This document shows positions 1-11,612 of a stretch of DNA of 64,000 bases, one piece after another (positions within the stretch are counted from its first letter, which is position 1; each line of letters begins with the position of its first letter). The notes under the pieces were generated by a model. That model saw only the letters and a list, made by a program, of their open reading frames with translations. It was not told the origin of the DNA and made no database searches. The DNA comes from Papilionanthe hookeriana x Papilionanthe teres (lineage: Eukaryota; Streptophyta; Magnoliopsida; Asparagales; Orchidaceae): NCBI GenBank assembly GCA_022702705.1, contig CM040430.1:68523982-68587981 (forward strand). Direction: 5' to 3'. Made by a program: the position numbers and the translations under genes.

Positions 1-392
1 ATGCCTAATCAAAAATTGGCTTCACTTTAGTCACTCTATAGGGAGAACTTGATTTCATTTCTGAATTTATATTTAAAGTATTGGCCTACATTCTAATGAA
101 GTTTACATGAACTTCTTTTTCACATAATCTTTCAAGGCATTCTTAATGTAACAAATTATGTTTTATCTTTAAATAAATAGAAGACTAGAACCCTTAGACT
201 TGATTGCTGGATATTCTTATACTTGTAGTGTTAACCCGAGTTACTGAATTTCTTTCTAAAAGTCGAACCAATGTATTCTTTTAAATGAAAAATTTTAGTG
301 TCTTACAGGTGAAAATTACATTACCTTGAGTTATATTTTTATGTAGTAAAAGGGTTACTTGAGGACAAGTAATAGTTAAGTTTGGGGAATTT
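1..392 (+). mobile_element. Element L: 3' internal region of an Athila-type retrotransposon
   Basis: Non-coding tail of an LTR retrotransposon whose body lies left of the window. It is the reverse complement of the region next to the 3' LTR of element 1 (about 6170-6560), including the shared stretch about tracts of 'aagtctaagggttctag'. It ends in a polypurine-like tract (about 378-390, AAGTTTGGGGAATTT) directly before the LTR, where plus-strand DNA synthesis would be primed. No coding potential is visible. Confidence 0.75.
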
Positions 393-2360
393 TTACACGC
401 CTAAAATATATACGCTTTTTGCTATATCATTTTATTCATTTTTTATGTTATTACACTTTAAAGGAAGGTATTTTGTATGTTTTTTGGTTTTAGGTACAAG
501 AAATGGTGGTTGGAGCAAAACGGTGCAATTTGGAGCAAAAATGAGCAAGAAAGCAAATTATGCCCTAACACCTTTCGATAAGTCTTTTGATGTTTAATCT
601 CTTTTACACTTCTTGCATATTTTTGAATAAGATTACACTTTAAAAAAAGATTATTTTTATGCTTATTTTGTAGGGATATCTGTTACGAACACAACGCAAC
701 TGAAATGGGGCAAAACGGAGCTGAAACGGAGCCAAACGGAGTAAAACGGTGGAGCCGTGCAGCAGCCTGCTTGCCGACGACAGCCTTGATCTCGCCGACG
801 GCGAGATTTTCCCGAGAAGGCCAAAATATGGCCGAAAAGCTCGGAGACAGTGGCCTTGAACCCGTTGACAGTGCCCGGGAAGGTTCTAGACCGACTTTTG
901 GCAGTTATGGGCCAAAATTCGATGTATTTGGACGCTTTTTCGAATGGGTACTTAAGGGAACTCTTAGAAATTCGTCCACACTCTTTAAATTAGTGAATTT
1001 AGGAGGAGAAAAAGAAGAGAAAAAGGAGAGGAATGTTAGGAAAATCTTGGAGAATGTTTAGGATTCTTAGATTAAGAGTAAAAACATAGATTTCTACGCT
1101 TTTGGAGAGATTGGAGAGGAGATTTTGAGTTAATTTATAAGGAATTGCACTAGCATTGCATGGATCGACGGGAGACTTTATGGGGGAGATCTTCATCTTT
1201 CTTTCAAAGGGAAAAAGCTAAGTATTGTTCTTCATTATCTTATGATTTTGTAAATACTTACAAAGTGGATTTGCTTTGGTTTAATGAAGTTTCTGTTGTG
1301 TTTTCTTCGTGCTTCTTGACGTATCTCTCTTTCTTTTTCTTCTTCTTTGGAAATAGTAGCATGAAAATATTATGCCAATATTTTCATTCTACTTTTCTTT
1401 TGTAATGAGTAGAAATCATGTTTAGGATTTTTTGATGCATGATAGAAGTAAATATAATTATAAATGTGATGGTTTTTAATTACACTTCATTTACATTACA
1501 AAAAGAGCTCGTTGTAGTGTTAAAATTCGTTGTAATTGCATAGAACTGAAGGGGCGGTGTAATTCTCAACAAAGTGGAACCACATTAAATTCAATGGATG
1601 GTGAAGTTCATGAGAATCGAGTGTAAATAAATAGGGAAATATATTTTATTGGGCGTAGAATTGGAGATTTTAGAGTGATAGAATAAAATCCCCAATTCGG
1701 TCCTATTGTTTGAGTACTAAAGCGGAGATGTTAGCCCTCAGGCGAGGGGAACGTGGGAGCTTCGAAGTGAGAGCCGGTATCCTCCCAGCCTAGCCAGGGA
1801 TTCAGTAACCAAGCATAGGATTAGTCAATGTTCCTTATGCCTGGACCAAAGGGTAAAGAATAGGATTGCTCCTATTTGGCACATACAAAATTTAATGCAT
1901 CTCATTACTATATATTATCTATTTCATTACATAAGAGTATTAGTTTTTAATATCTCAAATTTCTCCAAACCAATTCCTCCAAAAAATGGTTATCTTTAGA
2001 ATTATAATTTGCACTTAGTTGTAGTTACTATCTTTACATTTAACACTTGCATTTAGGAGTATTTCCTAGATAAAACACCATTTTAATTGACATTCCAAAC
2101 TAACGGCTATTAGTAGTAGACTAGAATTTGACTAAAGACCTCATACATCACTTCCTCGTGGGATTGATACTGGGGTTTTTAAAGAAAACTTTATATTACT
2201 TGAAACGATACGTATACTTGCATAGTACCCCTAGTGTGTAAAATATTTTCCAATTTTTATATCATTTAAGATTTTACACACTAGTCGCTATTTAAAAATT
2301 GGGTCAAGTTTTTAGCCATCTTTTGGAAGTTAATCTACTGTGTAATTGCGGGTCAGGTTA
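393..2360 (+). mobile_element. Element L: 3' LTR (Athila-type)
   Basis: About 1.97 kb, homologous in inverted orientation to the LTRs of element 1. It starts TTACACGCC after the polypurine tract (element 1 has TGACACGCC) and ends GGGTCAGGTTA against LINE sequence. It holds the GC palindrome CTCGCCGACGGCGAG (791-805) and two further RCCGAC cores nearby. The terminal TG and CA are TT and TA here. The 3' LTR of element 1 also ends in TTA, so that may be a family trait. Short ORFs inside it are not conserved as proteins. Confidence 0.8.
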
Positions 2361-4183
2361 AGTATTAGAGAGCCATCTCTGAATCAGCTGACAAAAGGCT
2401 GGACAGAACCCTCTTGCCTTAAGCATTTGATCTATAAAATTCCAACTAAGGGAATCATAAGCCCTTTTTAAATCTAATTTAAGGATTAAATTCTGACCTC
2501 TACAAGGTTTATTAATCTCCAGCAGTAATTCTTGAGCCATTAGGACATTATCAGTGATATTTTTGCTTTGGATGAATGCAGATTGGTTAGCACTAACCAA
2601 AAGATGTAAGAAGGGTTGTAACCTACCCACAATGATCTTATTGATTATCTTATTAAGAGTATTAATAAGACTTATGGGCCTGAAGTCATACCAAGTAGCT
2701 TTCTTCTTATCTTTAGAGATTAAAGCTATACTGGTAGCAGCAAAATAATTAGGCAAATTATTACCTGTAAAAAAAGCTTGTACAGCTTCAACGACATCCT
2801 TCCCCAGTAGTTATCAAGCTTTAAGATACATTACTGAAGTGAATCCATCAGGCCCTGCAGCCTTGTTCCCATCAATGGATTTTAATGCATGTAGGATTTC
2901 TGATTCTTCAGGTAAGGAAAACAATTGTAACTATTGAACAGTTTCCTTCTGATCAAGAAAAACCTCCTCCTTAAACACAACAAGATTGGTAGGTTGAGCA
3001 GAAAGGTGGTTTTTAAAAAAATGCATAACACTATCATTAATCTGAATTGGGTCAGTTAAACACTGTCCATCCAGAACTTTGGTAGCAATTATTGCATTTA
3101 ACTGTCTTCTGTATTTGATCACAGGATGGAAGAATCTGGTATTTCTATCCCCAAATAATTGTTTATTTATTGCAGCCTTCTGTTGGAGAAATTCTTCTTC
3201 TACAGTCAAAGCTTGAAGGTATTGTTCCCGAGCTTCCAATAATTCTTGGTGATTATCCAGACCCAAAGCCTGATCAGCCTCCAATTGAGTTATCCTTGTT
3301 TCAGTTTGTTTCACCTTCTAAAATACATTACCAAAAACTACTTTCTTCTGTAACCTGAGATGCTTAGATAAATGTTTTTGTAATCTCCATAACTTATGTA
3401 AAGGATTAATAGCAATGTCATCTTGAAAAGTCTACCCCTTTTGAACTTCAGTTAAAAATTCTAGATGATTAGCCCAGACATTTTGAAATCTGAAAGTAGA
3501 AAATCCTGCCTGTTGAAAAAAATAGATCTTAATAAGTAAAGGAGAGTGATCAGAAGTTGTCTTGTGTAAGTGGTGCACTTGGTAATAGGGAAAGTGTTCA
3601 TCCAGCTGTTGTTAGCAAGGAATCTGTCCAATCTCTCCATTATTTTGCCTCTTTGCCAAGTGAAAGGTGTTCCTAAAAAGCCCAAGTCAAACAAACTAGC
3701 ACTGTTAATTCTAGAAGAAAAGTGCATCATATGCTGTAAATTTGGAATTCTTCCACCAAACTTCTCACTAGGATCAACAATACTGTTAAAATCACCCCCA
3801 ACTATCCAATTCTCAAGAACGACACCATTGATATTGATAAGATTATCCCATAGCAAAGTTCTATCATGAGAGGTACAACCAGCATAAATGAAAGTGATCA
3901 GACCAAAGAATTGAGCAATCTTAAAATTCACATGAACAAATTGATAATCATCAATTAACACCTGGCAGGTTAGCTCTTTTCTACTAAACAACTAAATTTA
4001 GTTATTATTGTTAGCATAGAAATGGAATCCCTGAAACTTTTTGGTGAGCTTATGGATGTTGCTATGAACCATTGGCTCCAATAAAGCAATGATCCAAGGA
4101 CTGTAAGTCCTGTTAAGATTCATAATTCTGTTAAGGGTGTCAGGACCCCTAACATTCCAGCACATAATGTTAACCATGGTGGG
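2361..4183 (-). pseudogene. LINE (L1-type) ORF2: endonuclease and start of reverse transcriptase
   Basis: Second half of a LINE split by element 1. ORF2 starts at 4177 (MVNIMCWNVRG, the usual start of plant L1 endonucleases). The apurinic endonuclease follows in 3461-3991 (GGDFN motif, then a TPFTWQ...RLDRFLAN region). A linker piece is at 2931-3314 and the RT N-terminus at 2358-2756, with DFRPISL and KLDLKRAYDSLSW carrying the first catalytic Asp. The reading frame has several stops and shifts, and RT is cut by element L before its YADD box, so it cannot make an active enzyme. ORF1 is at 13598-15227. Its stop overlaps the ORF2 start across the insertion (CATGGTTAAC). Confidence 0.85.
4179..4183. 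repeat. Target-site duplication of element 1 (left copy)
   Basis: GTGGG, repeated at 13598-13602 on the other side of element 1. Removing the element and one copy joins LINE ORF1 to ORF2 without a gap, which confirms both ends. The next five bases (TAACC) also match the LINE after the right-hand copy, so the duplication could be read as longer, but 5 bp is normal for Ty3/gypsy integrases. Confidence 0.8.
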
Positions 4184-6169
4184 TAACCCGACCCGCAATT
4201 ACGCAGTAAATTAACTTCCAAAAGATGGCCAAAAACTTGACCCGATTTATAAATAGCGGCTAGTGTGTAAAATCTTAAATGCTATAAAAATTAGAAAATA
4301 TTTTACACACTAGGGGTACTACGCAAGTATACGTATCGTTTCAAGTAATATAGAGTTTTCTTTAAAAACCCCAGTATCGATCCCACGAGGAAGTGAAGTA
4401 AGAGGTCTTTAGTTAAATTCTAGTCTACTACTAATAGTCCTTAGTTTGGAATGTCGATTAAAATTGTGTTTTATCTAGCAACTACTTCTAAATGCAAGTG
4501 TTAAATGTAATAATAACTATAACTTAATGCGAATAATAATTCTAAAGATAACCCTTTTTGGATGAGTTGGTTTGGAGAATTTTGAGATATTAAAAACTAC
4601 TATTCTTATGTAATGAAATAGATAATCAATAGGAATGAGATGCATTTAACATTATATCTGCCAAATAGGAGCAATCTTATTCTTTACCCTTTGGTCCAGG
4701 CATAAAAAATATTGACTAATCCTATGCTTGGTTACTGAATCTGCGGCTAGGCTGGGAGGATACCGGCTGCCACTTCGGAGCTCCCAAGTTCCCCTCGCTT
4801 GAGGGCTAACATCTACACTTCAGCACCGAAACGATATGACTGAATTGAGGATTTTAGCCTGTCACTCTAAAATCTCCAATTCTACGCCCCATTAAATTAT
4901 TTCCCTGTTTATTTGCATTCAATACCCATGAACTTCACCATCCATGGATTTTGAATGTGGTTTCACTTTGTTGAGAATTACACCGCCCTTTCGGGTCGAT
5001 GTAATTACAACAAATTTTAACACTACAATGGGCCCTTATTGCAATGTAAATGAAGTGCAAGTAAAAACCATCACATTTATAATTAAATTTACTTCTACCA
5101 TGCATCACAAAATCCTAAACATGATTTCTACTCATTGCAAAAGAAAAGTAAAATGAAAATAATGGCATAATCTTCTCATGCCACTATTTTCAAAGAAGAA
5201 GATTAAGTAAGAGAGATATGTCACAAAGCACGAAGAAAACACAAAGGAAACCTCATGTAACCAAAGCAAATCCACTAAATAAATGTTTACAAAATTATAA
5301 GATAATGAAGAACAATACTTAGCTTTTTCCCCTTGAAAGAAAGACGAAGATCTCTCCCATAAAGTCTCCCGGCGATCCATGCAATGCTAGCGACGTCCCT
5401 TACAAATTCTCTCAAAATCTCCTCTCCAATCTCTCCAAAAAGGTAGAAATGTACATTTCTACTCTTAATCTAAGAATCCTAAACATTCCTCTAAGTTTTC
5501 TCTCCTTTCCTCTATTGTTTCTCTCTAAACATTCCTCTCTAATCTAACCCATATTCGCCATTTTAAAGAGTACGGATGAAGTTTGAAGAGTTTCCATAAG
5601 TACCCCTTCGAAAAAGCGTCCAGATATGTCGAATTTCGGCCATAACCGCCCAAAAGTCGGTCCAGAAGCTTCTGGCCGCCGTCAGCGGGTTCGAGCTCGC
5701 TGTCGGCGAGCTTTTCGGGCTTATTTCGGTAATCTCGGGTAAATCTCGCCGTCGGCGAGATCGACCTCGCCGTCGGCGAGCAGGCTGCTGCGCGGCTCCA
5801 CGGTTTCGCTCCGTTTTGCTCCGTTTCAACTCTGTTTCGCCCCATTTCAGTTGCGTTGCGTTCATAATAGATAGCCCTACAAAATAAGCATAAAAATAAC
5901 CTTTCTTTAAAGTGTAATCTCATTCAAAAATATGCAAGAAGTGTAAAAGATATTAAGCATCAAAAGTCTTATCGAAAGGTGTCAGGGCAGAATTTCATTT
6001 CTTGCTCGTTTTTGCTCCAAATTGCACCGTTTTTGCTTCCTTTTGCTCCAATCACCATTTCTTGTACCTAAAACCAAAAAACATACAAAATACCTTCCTT
6101 TAAAGTGAAATATCATAAAAAAATGAGTAAAATGATATAACAAAAAGCATATATATTTTAGGCGTGTCA
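4184..6169 (-). mobile_element. Element 1: 3' LTR
   Basis: 1986 bp. It reads TGACACGCC at the 6169 end and finishes GGGTCGGGTTA at 4184, where the 5' LTR has GGGTCGCGTCA, so the terminal CA is lost in this copy. The polypurine tract (AAGTTTGGGGGATTT on the - strand, about 6170-6184) abuts it. It contains two perfect 15-nt palindromes CTCGCCGTCGGCGAG (5745-5759, 5766-5780) and a third, similar site near 5690-5710. Confidence 0.88.
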
Positions 6170-8410
6170 AAATCCCCCAAACTTGACTGTTACTTGTCCT
6201 CAAGTAACACTTTTACTACATAAAAATATAACTTAAGGCAATGTACTTTTCACCTGTAAGACACTAAAATTTTTTATTTAAAAGAATATATTGGTTAGAC
6301 TTTTAGAAAGAAATTCAGTAACTCAGGTTCACACTACAAGTATAAGAATATTCAAGCAATCAAGTCTAAGGGTTCTAGTCTTCTATTTATTTCAAGATAA
6401 ACCATAGTTTGTCACATTAAGAATGCCTTGAAATATTATGTGAAAAAGAAGTTCATGCAAACATCATTAGAATGTAGGCCAATACTTTAAATATAAATTC
6501 AGAAATGAAATCAAGTTCTCCCTTTAGGGTGACTCAAGTGAAGCCAATTTTTGATTATGCATCTCCTCAAGCTTCTCCTCATAAGTATTTTTCATTCTCT
6601 TTCTTTTCTTTTCTTTTTTTTTTTTTCTTCTGGGATCATTTTCAATCCCTTTTTTTACACTCTTTTCTTTTTCTATATATTTTTTTTTAAATGAGGATTA
6701 CTATATCTGGAGAGTCTATAATGATTTTGAATTTCACTCTCCTCTTTCTAAAGTTCAAACTTGAAACACATCCTTACTTTATAATTATGTATGAGCTTTA
6801 TTATTCATCATAAAGTCACAATCTCTTCTTAACACACAATAATTTAAGTCTCTTAACATTTCAAAAATACAGTTTTCTTTACTTTAAATAGTTAACTATA
6901 ATCAAATTCTTTCATACAAAATATCTTATCCTTATAAAATTAACTTTTATTACTAAAAACTTTCATCCAATCCTTCCATAATATTCAACTGAAATAAAAA
7001 GTTTTAGTTATCTCAAGCGAGTTTCAATTGCCAGAAGTTATGCTAATAATTTTTTAAAATATAATAATTGAGAACAAATAAGAGTTAATATTTTTCTTCC
7101 CCCCAAACTTAAATTTTAAAATATTTTGCAACTAATTCCATAAAATATAGCAGGAAGAAAAAGTAAATGTTGAATATACTTACTACTACAACATCCTATC
7201 AAATTCATATCATGCATAATCATGATAGAATGACTGTAGGAGAAAGTAAATCTAGCCTAAAACATGCTTGTAATAAAATTACACTAAAAGGAAGTATTTT
7301 CACATTAAAATTTTATTTTTCTTCCTACCCCCAAACTTAATTTTTAACATATATAGCATTTAGTATAGAAAATATAAGCAGGAAGAAAACAATTTAGAAA
7401 TTATATCTACCACAAATGTCTATTAAAATCATTTGCAAGTATTCATTACGACAGAACAATATGCAGTAGAAAGTAAATCTAAACTAATCATGTCAAAATA
7501 AAATTAACTAAACCAAAGTCTAACTAGCATAGCATGTATCAGCAAGGGATTATAAAAATGTTCTTCAAGACCTAAATAAAGTTGTAACACAAACATAAAC
7601 ACAAACACACAATTCAAATACAAACTCAAATGATAAATGAGGTCAATTCTTACTTTAACTCATCCAATCTCACTATGTTACCTTCAATTTTTAACAGAAT
7701 CACTACACTAGTAAATTAGGTACTTTAAAATGATTTTATAGATTATAATCCAAAAGATAAGATTACCCCTGATAATTGGTTTCCGGACACCAATCTCAGG
7801 CATCACCTAATCTTTATAATTAAGCACCTCTAACAGTTATAAAGATAGTGTAAGATCATCCACATAGTATTCATCAAATAGGTTCGCGAATCCTATCTAA
7901 TGAAAATAAAGTTGTAGAAAGGAAGTAACAAATTAAGATGGAATTATCAATGTTTGAAATTCATGATTTCTCTTGTAAAACTTAAGTCTGGGTGAGACCC
8001 AAGTCACAGTGGACTCATTAATCCAATTACTACAAGAGATCAATTCTAGCCATAATAAGAAGTTAAGGAATCACCTCCCCCATGACACAGACAGATATCA
8101 AATCAAACTACTAACAATCCAAACATCTATCAATCATCAATCAAACTAATCAATCCATAATGACACATAAAGATTAAGACTATCCACTCTAAATCAATCA
8201 CAATACAACACTAACAATCATGACTCTCAAGCACACTAAATCAAAGCACACTGAAAACTATGGGTTGCCTCCCATAAAGCACTTAGTTTAACGTCATTAG
8301 CCTGACAAATGATTCCACCTGGATCAAAATTCCATTTAAGTAATCCTCGATCAATCGCCAAATCTTTTTCAGATCCAAGAATTCCTATAAAATCCTCAAA
8401 TTTTAATTTT
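6170..8410 (-). mobile_element. Element 1: non-coding 3' internal region
   Basis: 2.2 kb between the end of the gag-pro ORF and the polypurine tract. There is no ORF, although in elements 3 and 4 this interval holds an extra ORF. It is AT-rich with T-rich and C5 tracts. The only conserved signal I see is the GACGTTAAAC...CTTTATGGGAGGCAACCCATAG box at 8258-8305 (reverse strand), shared with elements 2 and 4. Confidence 0.75.
8259..8276 (-). promoter_or_regulatory. Conserved hairpin after pol (element 1 copy)
   Basis: TATGGG-AGGCAA-CCCATA, a perfect 6-bp stem with a 6-nt loop, about 130 nt after the stop codon of the gag-pro ORF. The same 18 nt occur in element 4 at 63241-63258 in the same relative place, preceded in both by GACGTTAAAC and AAG-GCTT. 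Element 2 has a copy with a broken stem (32918-32935). The role is unknown; an RNA signal for the genomic transcript is one possibility. Confidence 0.6.
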
Positions 8411-10759
8411 TCATTCAGACTCTTCCTTTTCGGATGGATTTATATTATTTTTCCTCATATTTCTTTCTAGATCCAATATTCTTCTATTGATTTTTTCAAT
8501 CCGCATATTAATATCATCCTTGAAATTTATAAGAAATGAATCTTTATAAAATACTTCAATATCTTCCAAATTTTGGATCAAATTCTCTCTAGATAATTCA
8601 GATTCAGAATCAAATTCTTCTATGTCACTCTTATGATTCAAGTTATCTTCCAATTCTTCCCTTTTATAATTATTAAATGATTGAGGATCTATCTTAGTTG
8701 AGGAAATAGGTTTTTCTAATTCCTTAGGAATTTCTTCCAATGGTCTTCCAATATCCTTATCCTCTTTTCTCAACTCAAAGTTCTTTTGAAATTTATCCTC
8801 AAATTCTCTTCCAAGTCTTAATTCGATAATTTTATCATGTTCATCATTTAATTCAGGTTTTTCTTGTGATTGAGTCAAATCTGAAGATATAAAGACTGGT
8901 TGTGTAGATGAATTCCCTAAATAGGTAGGCTTTAAAATTGTATGGGGTACATCCATCTTAAGTTCATGAGATTTTTCAAGAGATGGAATTAAAAGTTTAC
9001 TATTTTTGGTAGCGTCCACCATTTCACACCTCTCCTGAACGTACATACAATCTTCTTTAAATAATGTTTTCGACTCATCATGAAAATCCATTCCATTCTC
9101 ATCTATTAACTTACTCTCAAAACTTTCTTGGAAATGGTCTTTACTTAGATAATCAATTTCATCCATCCAAAAACAATCATCATCTTGTCTCTCAGCTGGA
9201 TATTTCATAGCTTTTAATACATCAAAAGTTACTTCCTGGTCATTAATATTAATAGTCAACTCTCCTTTTTGCACATCTATCATAGCTTGTCCAGTAACAA
9301 GGAAAGGTCTCCCTAAAATAATTGGAATTTCATTATCTTCCTCCATATCTAATACAATAAAGTTCAAAGGAAAGATAAATTTATCCACTTTAATAAGCAC
9401 GTCTTCTATAACTCCTTTTGGATAAATGATAGATCGATCAGCTAACATAAGGGTTACAGTAATGGGAGAAATATCGATTAAACCTAACCTTCTAAATATA
9501 GATAGAGGCATCACATTAATGCTCACTCCTATATCACATAAAGCTTTTCCACATAATCTTTTTCCAATTGCACAAGGAATTGTAAAGCTACAAGGATCTT
9601 TAAGTTTCCGAGGAAAATTTTTCTGAAGTATAGCACTGCACCCCTCACTTAGTGCAACTGTCTCGTAATCCCCAAATTTCCTTTTCTTGTTTAATATATC
9701 CTTTATAAACTTTGCATAACTTGGCATATGTTCCAAAGCTTCAGTGAAAGGAATATTTATCCTTAACTTCTTAAGTACTTTCATGAACTTTGAAAATTTT
9801 TTATCCAACTCATGCTGTCTAAGTCTTTGAGGAAATGGAGGTGGTGGTTTTTCCAAACTGATTTTAGTTGGAGATATTAAATTTTCCAAATCCTTAGAAA
9901 CATGTTCTTCAGGTCTTTTAGTTTCCTTTGTTTCTCTCACAACATCTTTCTCTTTTCTAACCACATCCTCCATATCTCTTCCAATTTTTAATTGGACAGC
10001 TTCTATTTGTTCATTAGTGTTCTCTTTAGGGTTGATCTCATTGTTGCTAGGAAGTGTTCCTTGGGGCCTATTGCTAAGTGAATTAGCAATTTGTCCCAAT
10101 TGATTCTCTATATTTCTAATCACAACATTTTGACTTTGCAACTGGTTTTCCATTTGCAATACCACTTCTTCCATAGACATTTTCTTATCCTCAAATTGTT
10201 GATCATTGTTAGAGTCCGGTGGATATGAAGGTCTATAGTTTGTGTTCCCCTGATTATTCCAACTTTCATTATGATTTGCATGATTATTTTCCCATTTTAG
10301 GTTTCCACCATCAGTAGTATGATTCCAGTTAAATTTAGGATGGTTCTCCCAATCTGGGTTGTAAAAGTTAGAGTACGGGTCATTTATGGTATTTAAAGTC
10401 TCATATGATAATTTAGAATCAATAATAAGCCCTAATGAACTTTCCTCACTTACAGGAGTAAATTGAGGCTGGTTCATTCCAAATTGGTCTAACTTCCTTG
10501 ATATTGCAGCAATCTGAAATACAAGAATTGCAATCACATCAGTATCATGAAAACTGGCTACATAATTATAATATACGCTTGTAGAGAGCCATTGAAATTC
10601 ATTTGTAGCCATTTCTTCAATTAATGCATACGCTTCATCAAATGATTTTGACATTAATGATCCACCAGCAGTAGCATCAATTATAGACCTAAGGGATCCT
10701 ACTAACCCATTATAAAAAGTTTGAATGATTAACCAATACGGCGAGCATGGTGTGGACAC
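8411..10759 (-). CDS. Element 1: Gag C-terminus plus aspartic protease, with duplicated linker (no RT)
   Basis: 782 codons without a stop. Residues 1-90 are the end of the Athila Gag capsid region (FYNGLVGSLRSIIDA). Residues 120-230 are Asn/Gln-rich, and 245-315 form a charged linker ending in KPPPPFPQRL. Residues 395-520 are a retropepsin-like domain with the active site CDIGVSIN (Asp409) and the IILGRPFL motif. Around residue 633, where RT should begin, the protein instead enters a second copy of the charged linker (636-690, GREFED...RPLEEIP) and a helical tail rich in Glu and Lys. It is one frame off the gag ORF at 10729-11448, so a frameshift would be needed to join them. The listed start is only where the reading frame opens. 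Confidence 0.85.
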   Translation of the reverse strand: MSTPCSPYWLIIQTFYNGLVGSLRSIIDATAGGSLMSKSFDEAYALIEEMATNEFQWLSTSVYYNYVASFHDTDVIAILVFQIAAISRKLDQFGMNQPQFTPVSEESSLGLIIDSKLSYETLNTINDPYSNFYNPDWENHPKFNWNHTTDGGNLKWENNHANHNESWNNQGNTNYRPSYPPDSNNDQQFEDKKMSMEEVVLQMENQLQSQNVVIRNIENQLGQIANSLSNRPQGTLPSNNEINPKENTNEQIEAVQLKIGRDMEDVVRKEKDVVRETKETKRPEEHVSKDLENLISPTKISLEKPPPPFPQRLRQHELDKKFSKFMKVLKKLRINIPFTEALEHMPSYAKFIKDILNKKRKFGDYETVALSEGCSAILQKNFPRKLKDPCSFTIPCAIGKRLCGKALCDIGVSINVMPLSIFRRLGLIDISPITVTLMLADRSIIYPKGVIEDVLIKVDKFIFPLNFIVLDMEEDNEIPIILGRPFLVTGQAMIDVQKGELTININDQEVTFDVLKAMKYPAERQDDDCFWMDEIDYLSKDHFQESFESKLIDENGMDFHDESKTLFKEDCMYVQERCEMVDATKNSKLLIPSLEKSHELKMDVPHTILKPTYLGNSSTQPVFISSDLTQSQEKPELNDEHDKIIELRLGREFEDKFQKNFELRKEDKDIGRPLEEIPKELEKPISSTKIDPQSFNNYKREELEDNLNHKSDIEEFDSESELSRENLIQNLEDIEVFYKDSFLINFKDDINMRIEKINRRILDLERNMRKNNINPSEKEESE

Positions 10760-11448
10760 TTTCTTAGGAGTTCCTTAAATCTTTCCCAAGCTTCGTATAT
10801 TGATTCTCCTTCATACCGACAAAATGAGATAATATCATTTCTAAGTTTAGTAGTCCTTGAAGGTGGAAAATATTTTGCTAGGAATTTCTGAGTTAACTCC
10901 TCCCAATTTTTAATAGAACTGGGTGCTAAAGAGTATAACCACATTTTAGTCTTATCCCTTAGTGAGAAAGGAAAAAGCCTTAGTCTAACAGCATCGTCTG
11001 ACATGCCATTATAACGAAATGTAGCACAAAGTTCTAGAAAATTTGATAAGTGTAAATAGGGTCCCTCAAAAGGAGTTCCCCCAATTAATTGTTCCGTACC
11101 AGCTTGGATAATCTCAGGATTTATTTCAAATGAGTCAGCTTCTACGACAGGGTTTTGTATACTAGACTGAATTTCATCTGTCATAGGATTTATGTAATCC
11201 CTCAATGATTTATGATGATTTTCTAAGTTATTATCTTGAAAGTTTTCCATTTCCATTTCTAGTTTTTTGAGTTCTTTCTGTATTTTTAATTTTTTATTTT
11301 TTTCAAACTCGGGATCATAAGATACAAGTCTTGCAGATCCTTTGTTTCGCATATTTAATACATCAAACAATACATTAATAATTAAACAAATAACAGATGA
11401 AATATATTCAACACAACAAAACATTTTCACGAACACCTTATTTTTCAT
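10729..11448 (-). CDS. Element 1: Gag N-terminal part
   Basis: 239 codons. The retrotransposon Gag domain lies in the C-terminal half (about residues 120-235) with the family core LRLFPFSLRDKTKMWL and YEAWERFKELLRKCPHH. The protein would form the capsid that packages the element RNA. The ORF stops straight after CPHHARRIG, while the homologous protein continues in the next frame at 10759 (YWLIIQTFYNGL). Element 4 lacks one nucleotide at the same place, whereas element 2 reads through in frame. Where translation begins is uncertain: the first ~30 residues are not conserved, and a second Met sits near residue 33. Confidence 0.82.
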   Translation of the reverse strand: MKNKVFVKMFCCVEYISSVICLIINVLFDVLNMRNKGSARLVSYDPEFEKNKKLKIQKELKKLEMEMENFQDNNLENHHKSLRDYINPMTDEIQSSIQNPVVEADSFEINPEIIQAGTEQLIGGTPFEGPYLHLSNFLELCATFRYNGMSDDAVRLRLFPFSLRDKTKMWLYSLAPSSIKNWEELTQKFLAKYFPPSRTTKLRNDIISFCRYEGESIYEAWERFKELLRKCPHHARRIG

Positions 11449-11586
11449 ATAAAAATAATTTTTATTTAAAACACTTTTTCATACAACAAAACACTTTTCA
11501 TACAAAAATAGTTTTTACGACACTATAGTTTCCCAAGTCTAAGCCTAATTACTTCAACTAAAATTCTCCTAAAGTTTTTACCGAAG

Positions 11587-11606
11587 CTTCCCCGGCAACG
11601 ACGCCA
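11587..11606 (-). promoter_or_regulatory. Element 1: primer-binding site
   Basis: On the - strand this reads TGGCGTCGTTGCCGGGGAAG, 6 nt inside the 5' LTR. It matches the Athila-type site, usually described as complementary to the 3' end of tRNA-Asp, with T for C at one position. The 14-mer GCCAAAAACTTGAC that spans the LTR/PBS junction (11603-11616) recurs 54 bp away inside the LTR (11657-11670). Confidence 0.85.
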
Positions 11607-11612
11607 AAAACT

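Noticed and set aside
5525..5923. 132-codon ORF in the LTR of element 1, also at 12954-13352 and partly at 705-1061
   Set aside because: It overlaps the GC palindromes and LTR landmarks, changes length between copies and has no domain. It recurs because the LTR recurs.
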